Shown here piece by piece: positions 5,519 through 7,469 of a stretch of DNA of 7,469 nt. The stretch is from Methylobacteriaceae bacterium. GTDB lineage: Bacteria > Pseudomonadota > Alphaproteobacteria > Rhizobiales > Beijerinckiaceae. The position numbers and the translations under genes are program-made. The stretch is taken from positions 1 to 7,469 of the forward strand of contig JAFAPJ010000285.1 of NCBI GenBank assembly GCA_019247255.1, given 5' to 3'. The notes under the pieces are model-generated. The model was not told where the DNA came from. It was given only the letters and a program-made list of their open reading frames with translations, and did no database searches. Position 1 is the first letter of the stretch. Every line of letters begins with the position of its first letter.

Positions 5519-7079
5519 ACACCATGGCGAGCCCAGCCTCGTCCGCGGCCGCGATCACCTCGGCGTCCCGGACCGAGCCGCCCGGCTGAATGACCGCCGT
5601 GGCGCCCGCTTCCGCGGCGGCGAGCAGCCCGTCCGCGAAGGGAAAGAAGGCGTCCGACGCCACGACCGAGCCCTTGGCGAGGGTCTCGGCGAGGCCCGCC
5701 GCCTTCGCGGCCTCGGCCGCCTTCCAGGCCGCGATGCGGGAGGAATCGACCCGGGACATCTGACCGGCCCCGATCCCGACTGTCGCGCCGTCGCGGGCGT
5801 ACACGATCGCGTTCGACTTCACATGCTTGGCGACCCGGAACGCGAAGCGGAGATCGGCGAGCTCGGTCGCGCTCGGGGCCCGGCGGGTCACGACCTTGAG
5901 CTCCATGTCGTCCACCACCGCCGCGTCGCGAGCCTGGGCGAGAAAGCCGCCCGCGACCGTGCGGACCGCGAGGCCAGGCGCGCGTGGATCCGGCAGGTCG
6001 CCCGCGAGAAGCAGGCGCAGGTTCTTCTTCGCGGCCACGATCGCGACGGCATCCTCGTCGGCATCCGGCGCGATAATCACCTCCGTGAAGATCTCGACGA
6101 TCCGCCGCGCGGCCTCGGCGTCGAGACGCCGGTTCACCGCGACGATCCCGCCGAAGGCCGAGACAGGGTCGCAGCGCAGCGCCTTCTCGTAGGCCTCGGC
6201 GAGGGTCGCGCCCTCGGCGACTCCGCAGGGATTGGCGTGCTTGACGATGGCGACGGCGGCGGTCCGGGCCGGGTCGAACTCGGCCGCGCATTCATAAGCG
6301 GCGTCCGTGTCGTTGACGTTGTTGAAGGAGAGCGCCTTGCCCTGGACCTGGCGGGCCGTCGCGACCCCGGCCCGCGTCTCCGGCCCGCGATAGAAGGCGG
6401 CCGACTGGTGCGGATTCTCGCCGTAGCGCATCGCCTCGACGAGCGACCCTCCGATTGCGCGGTACGAAGGTGCCTCATCAGCGATCTCGCGCGCGAGCCA
6501 GTTCGAGATCGCGGCGTCGTAGGCGGCCGTGCGCGCATAGGCTTTCTGCGCCAGGCGGCGGCGCAGCGTCAGCGTCAACGCCTCGTAGGTTTGCAGGTCG
6601 GCGAGCACCGCCTCGTAATCGGCCCCGTCCACCACCACCGCGACGTCGGCGTGGTTCTTGGCGGCGGCCCGGATCATCGCGGGCCCGCCGATGTCGATGT
6701 TCTCCACGCATTCGTCATAGCCGCGGCCGGCCGCGACGGTCGCCTCGAACGGGTAGAGGTTCACGACCAGGAGGTCGATGCCGCCGATCCCGTGCGCCAG
6801 CATCGCGGCCTGGTGCTCCGGGTTAGAACGGATCGCCAGGAGCCCGCCGTGGACCGACGGATGAAGGGTCTTCACGCGCCCATCCATCATCTCCGGGTAG
6901 CCGGTGAGATCGGAGACGTCCCGGACGGGCAGCCCGGCTTCCGCGAGCCCCGCGCGCGTGCCGCCCGTCGAGACGAGCTCGACCCCACGCGCCGCGAGCG
7001 CCTGCGCGAACGGGACGAGCCCGGCCTTGTCGGACACGGACAGGAGGGCGCGGGAGACGCGGCGCAGGTCGGTGGGCAT
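5490..7079 (-). CDS. purH: Bifunctional AICAR formyltransferase/IMP cyclohydrolase
   Basis: This 529-residue protein catalyses the last two steps of de novo purine synthesis: formylation of AICAR with 10-formyltetrahydrofolate, then closure to IMP. The N-terminal cyclohydrolase domain (about 1-150) starts [20 protein letters not shown] and carries [19 protein letters not shown] (64-73), NLYPFEATV and [16 protein letters not shown] (127-142). The transformylase domain follows, with MRYGENPHQ (217-225), [13 protein letters not shown] (251-263), the catalytic Lys280-His281 in [14 protein letters not shown] (307-311), [12 protein letters not shown] (435-446), [10 protein letters not shown] (475-484) and the terminal GHRHFRH. 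Its length and all key residues are normal. The ATG fits family starts, but the bases upstream (ACCTCCC) are not a ribosome site and resemble its complement; no in-frame alternative start lies nearby upstream. It follows the heparinase-like gene after 63 bases (7080-7142) in which I see no clear promoter or terminator. This is a core gene unrelated to the aromatic cluster. Confidence 0.98.
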   Translation of the reverse strand: MPTDLRRVSRALLSVSDKAGLVPFAQALAARGVELVSTGGTRAGLAEAGLPVRDVSDLTGYPEMMDGRVKTLHPSVHGGLLAIRSNPEHQAAMLAHGIGGIDLLVVNLYPFEATVAAGRGYDECVENIDIGGPAMIRAAAKNHADVAVVVDGADYEAVLADLQTYEALTLTLRRRLAQKAYARTAAYDAAISNWLAREIADEAPSYRAIGGSLVEAMRYGENPHQSAAFYRGPETRAGVATARQVQGKALSFNNVNDTDAAYECAAEFDPARTAAVAIVKHANPCGVAEGATLAEAYEKALRCDPVSAFGGIVAVNRRLDAEAARRIVEIFTEVIIAPDADEDAVAIVAAKKNLRLLLAGDLPDPRAPGLAVRTVAGGFLAQARDAAVVDDMELKVVTRRAPSATELADLRFAFRVAKHVKSNAIVYARDGATVGIGAGQMSRVDSSRIAAWKAAEAAKAAGLAETLAKGSVVASDAFFPFADGLLAAAEAGATAVIQPGGSVRDAEVIAAADEAGLAMVFTGHRHFRH

Positions 7080-7142
7080 GGGAGGTCGGCGTGTGGGAAG
7101 GCCGGGGCGCTTACCACTGGAAGGGCCAGGCGCAAACGGCGC

Positions 7143-7469
7143 TCAGCCGCCGCGCCGCTCGAAGCGCCAGCGGACGCGAGGGCTGCGGTCGAGGGGCGAG
7201 GTCTCGTGGCGCAGCACCAGCTGGAGCGTCGGGCGCCAGCCGTCCGGGCCGCCGTGAAAGACGCTCTCCTCGAGCGCCAGCGTCCCGTCCTCGGCCGTGA
7301 AGGCCCAGGGCGGCCCGTTCGGCGGCAGAAGCAGCAGCGACGCTGCCGTCTCTCCGCGCGCGACCTTCACGAAGGGATGCAGGTGGAAACGAAGCGTCGC
7401 GTCCGCGGGCCGACGATCGTCGTCGCGCTCCGAGATCAGCCGATCCTCGCCGGCGAGGAGCCCGCCGCC
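7143..7469 (-). CDS. Heparinase II/III-family protein, C-terminal end
   Basis: The last 108 residues of a gene that begins beyond the right window edge. The visible part reads GGGLLAGEDRL, then LRFHLHPFVKV, SLLLLPPNGPPWAFTAEDGT, LALEESVFHG and LQLVLRHE before the end at FERRGG. The FHLHP, LLLLPPNG..W.F and LEES(V)(F/Y) blocks are typical of the C-terminal beta-sandwich of the heparinase II/III-like proteins encoded just upstream of purH in many alphaproteobacteria. The catalytic part is out of view. Members are predicted polysaccharide lyases, but those in this location are mostly uncharacterised. No start is visible: the GTG at 7370 lies inside the conserved domain, and the frame stays open to the window edge. 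Confidence 0.82.
   Translation of the reverse strand, partial: GGGLLAGEDRLISERDDDRRPADATLRFHLHPFVKVARGETAASLLLLPPNGPPWAFTAEDGTLALEESVFHGGPDGWRPTLQLVLRHETSPLDRSPRVRWRFERRGG

Noticed and set aside
1..7469. tRNA/rRNA genes, CRISPR arrays, insertion sequences, transposase fragments, attachment sites
   Set aside because: None seen. Coding is nearly continuous, the largest gap is 90 bases, and no long direct or terminal inverted repeats were noticed by eye.

Overview
The window is very GC-rich and densely coding. It looks like an alphaproteobacterial chromosome (Rhizobiales/Rhodospirillales type). The best clue is the right end, where a heparinase II/III-family gene runs straight into purH on the same strand, an arrangement I associate with that class. 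This is inference from context; no marker here fixes the genus.

Layout. All genes but one are on the minus strand. From right to left: the C-terminal end of a heparinase II/III-like protein (7143-7469, cut by the window), then complete purH (5490-7079), a core purine-synthesis gene. Left of purH is a catabolic block. An isochorismatase-family cysteine hydrolase (4805-5518) is the only plus-strand gene and converges on purH with a 29-bp tail overlap. A LysR-type regulator of the GbpR/PcaQ type (3744-4733) is divergent from the hydrolase across 71 bp. After a 90-bp gap that probably holds the operon promoter, a tightly packed minus-strand operon follows. It encodes a carboxymuconolactone decarboxylase/AhpD-like protein (3030-3653), 3-hydroxyanthranilate 3,4-dioxygenase (2452-3018), an HpaC-like flavin reductase (1855-2445), an HpaB-type flavin-dependent monooxygenase (351-1823), and the N-terminus of a molybdenum hydroxylase large subunit of the xanthine dehydrogenase/CoxL type (1-350, cut by the window). 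Intergenic gaps in the operon are 11, 6, 31 and 0 bases.

How the genes may work together. The reductase would supply FADH2 to the HpaB-type monooxygenase, which would hydroxylate an aromatic ring next to an existing substituent. The dioxygenase opens the ring of 3-hydroxyanthranilate. The simplest reading is anthranilate to 3-hydroxyanthranilate to 2-amino-3-carboxymuconate semialdehyde, with an HpaB-family anthranilate 3-hydroxylase as described for a thermophilic Geobacillus. The roles of the molybdenum hydroxylase, the AhpD-like protein and the cysteine hydrolase are not settled by the sequence. They suggest the true starting compound may be an amide or N-heterocycle feeding into this route. 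The later steps (decarboxylase, semialdehyde dehydrogenase, deaminase) are not in the window and would be expected to the left.
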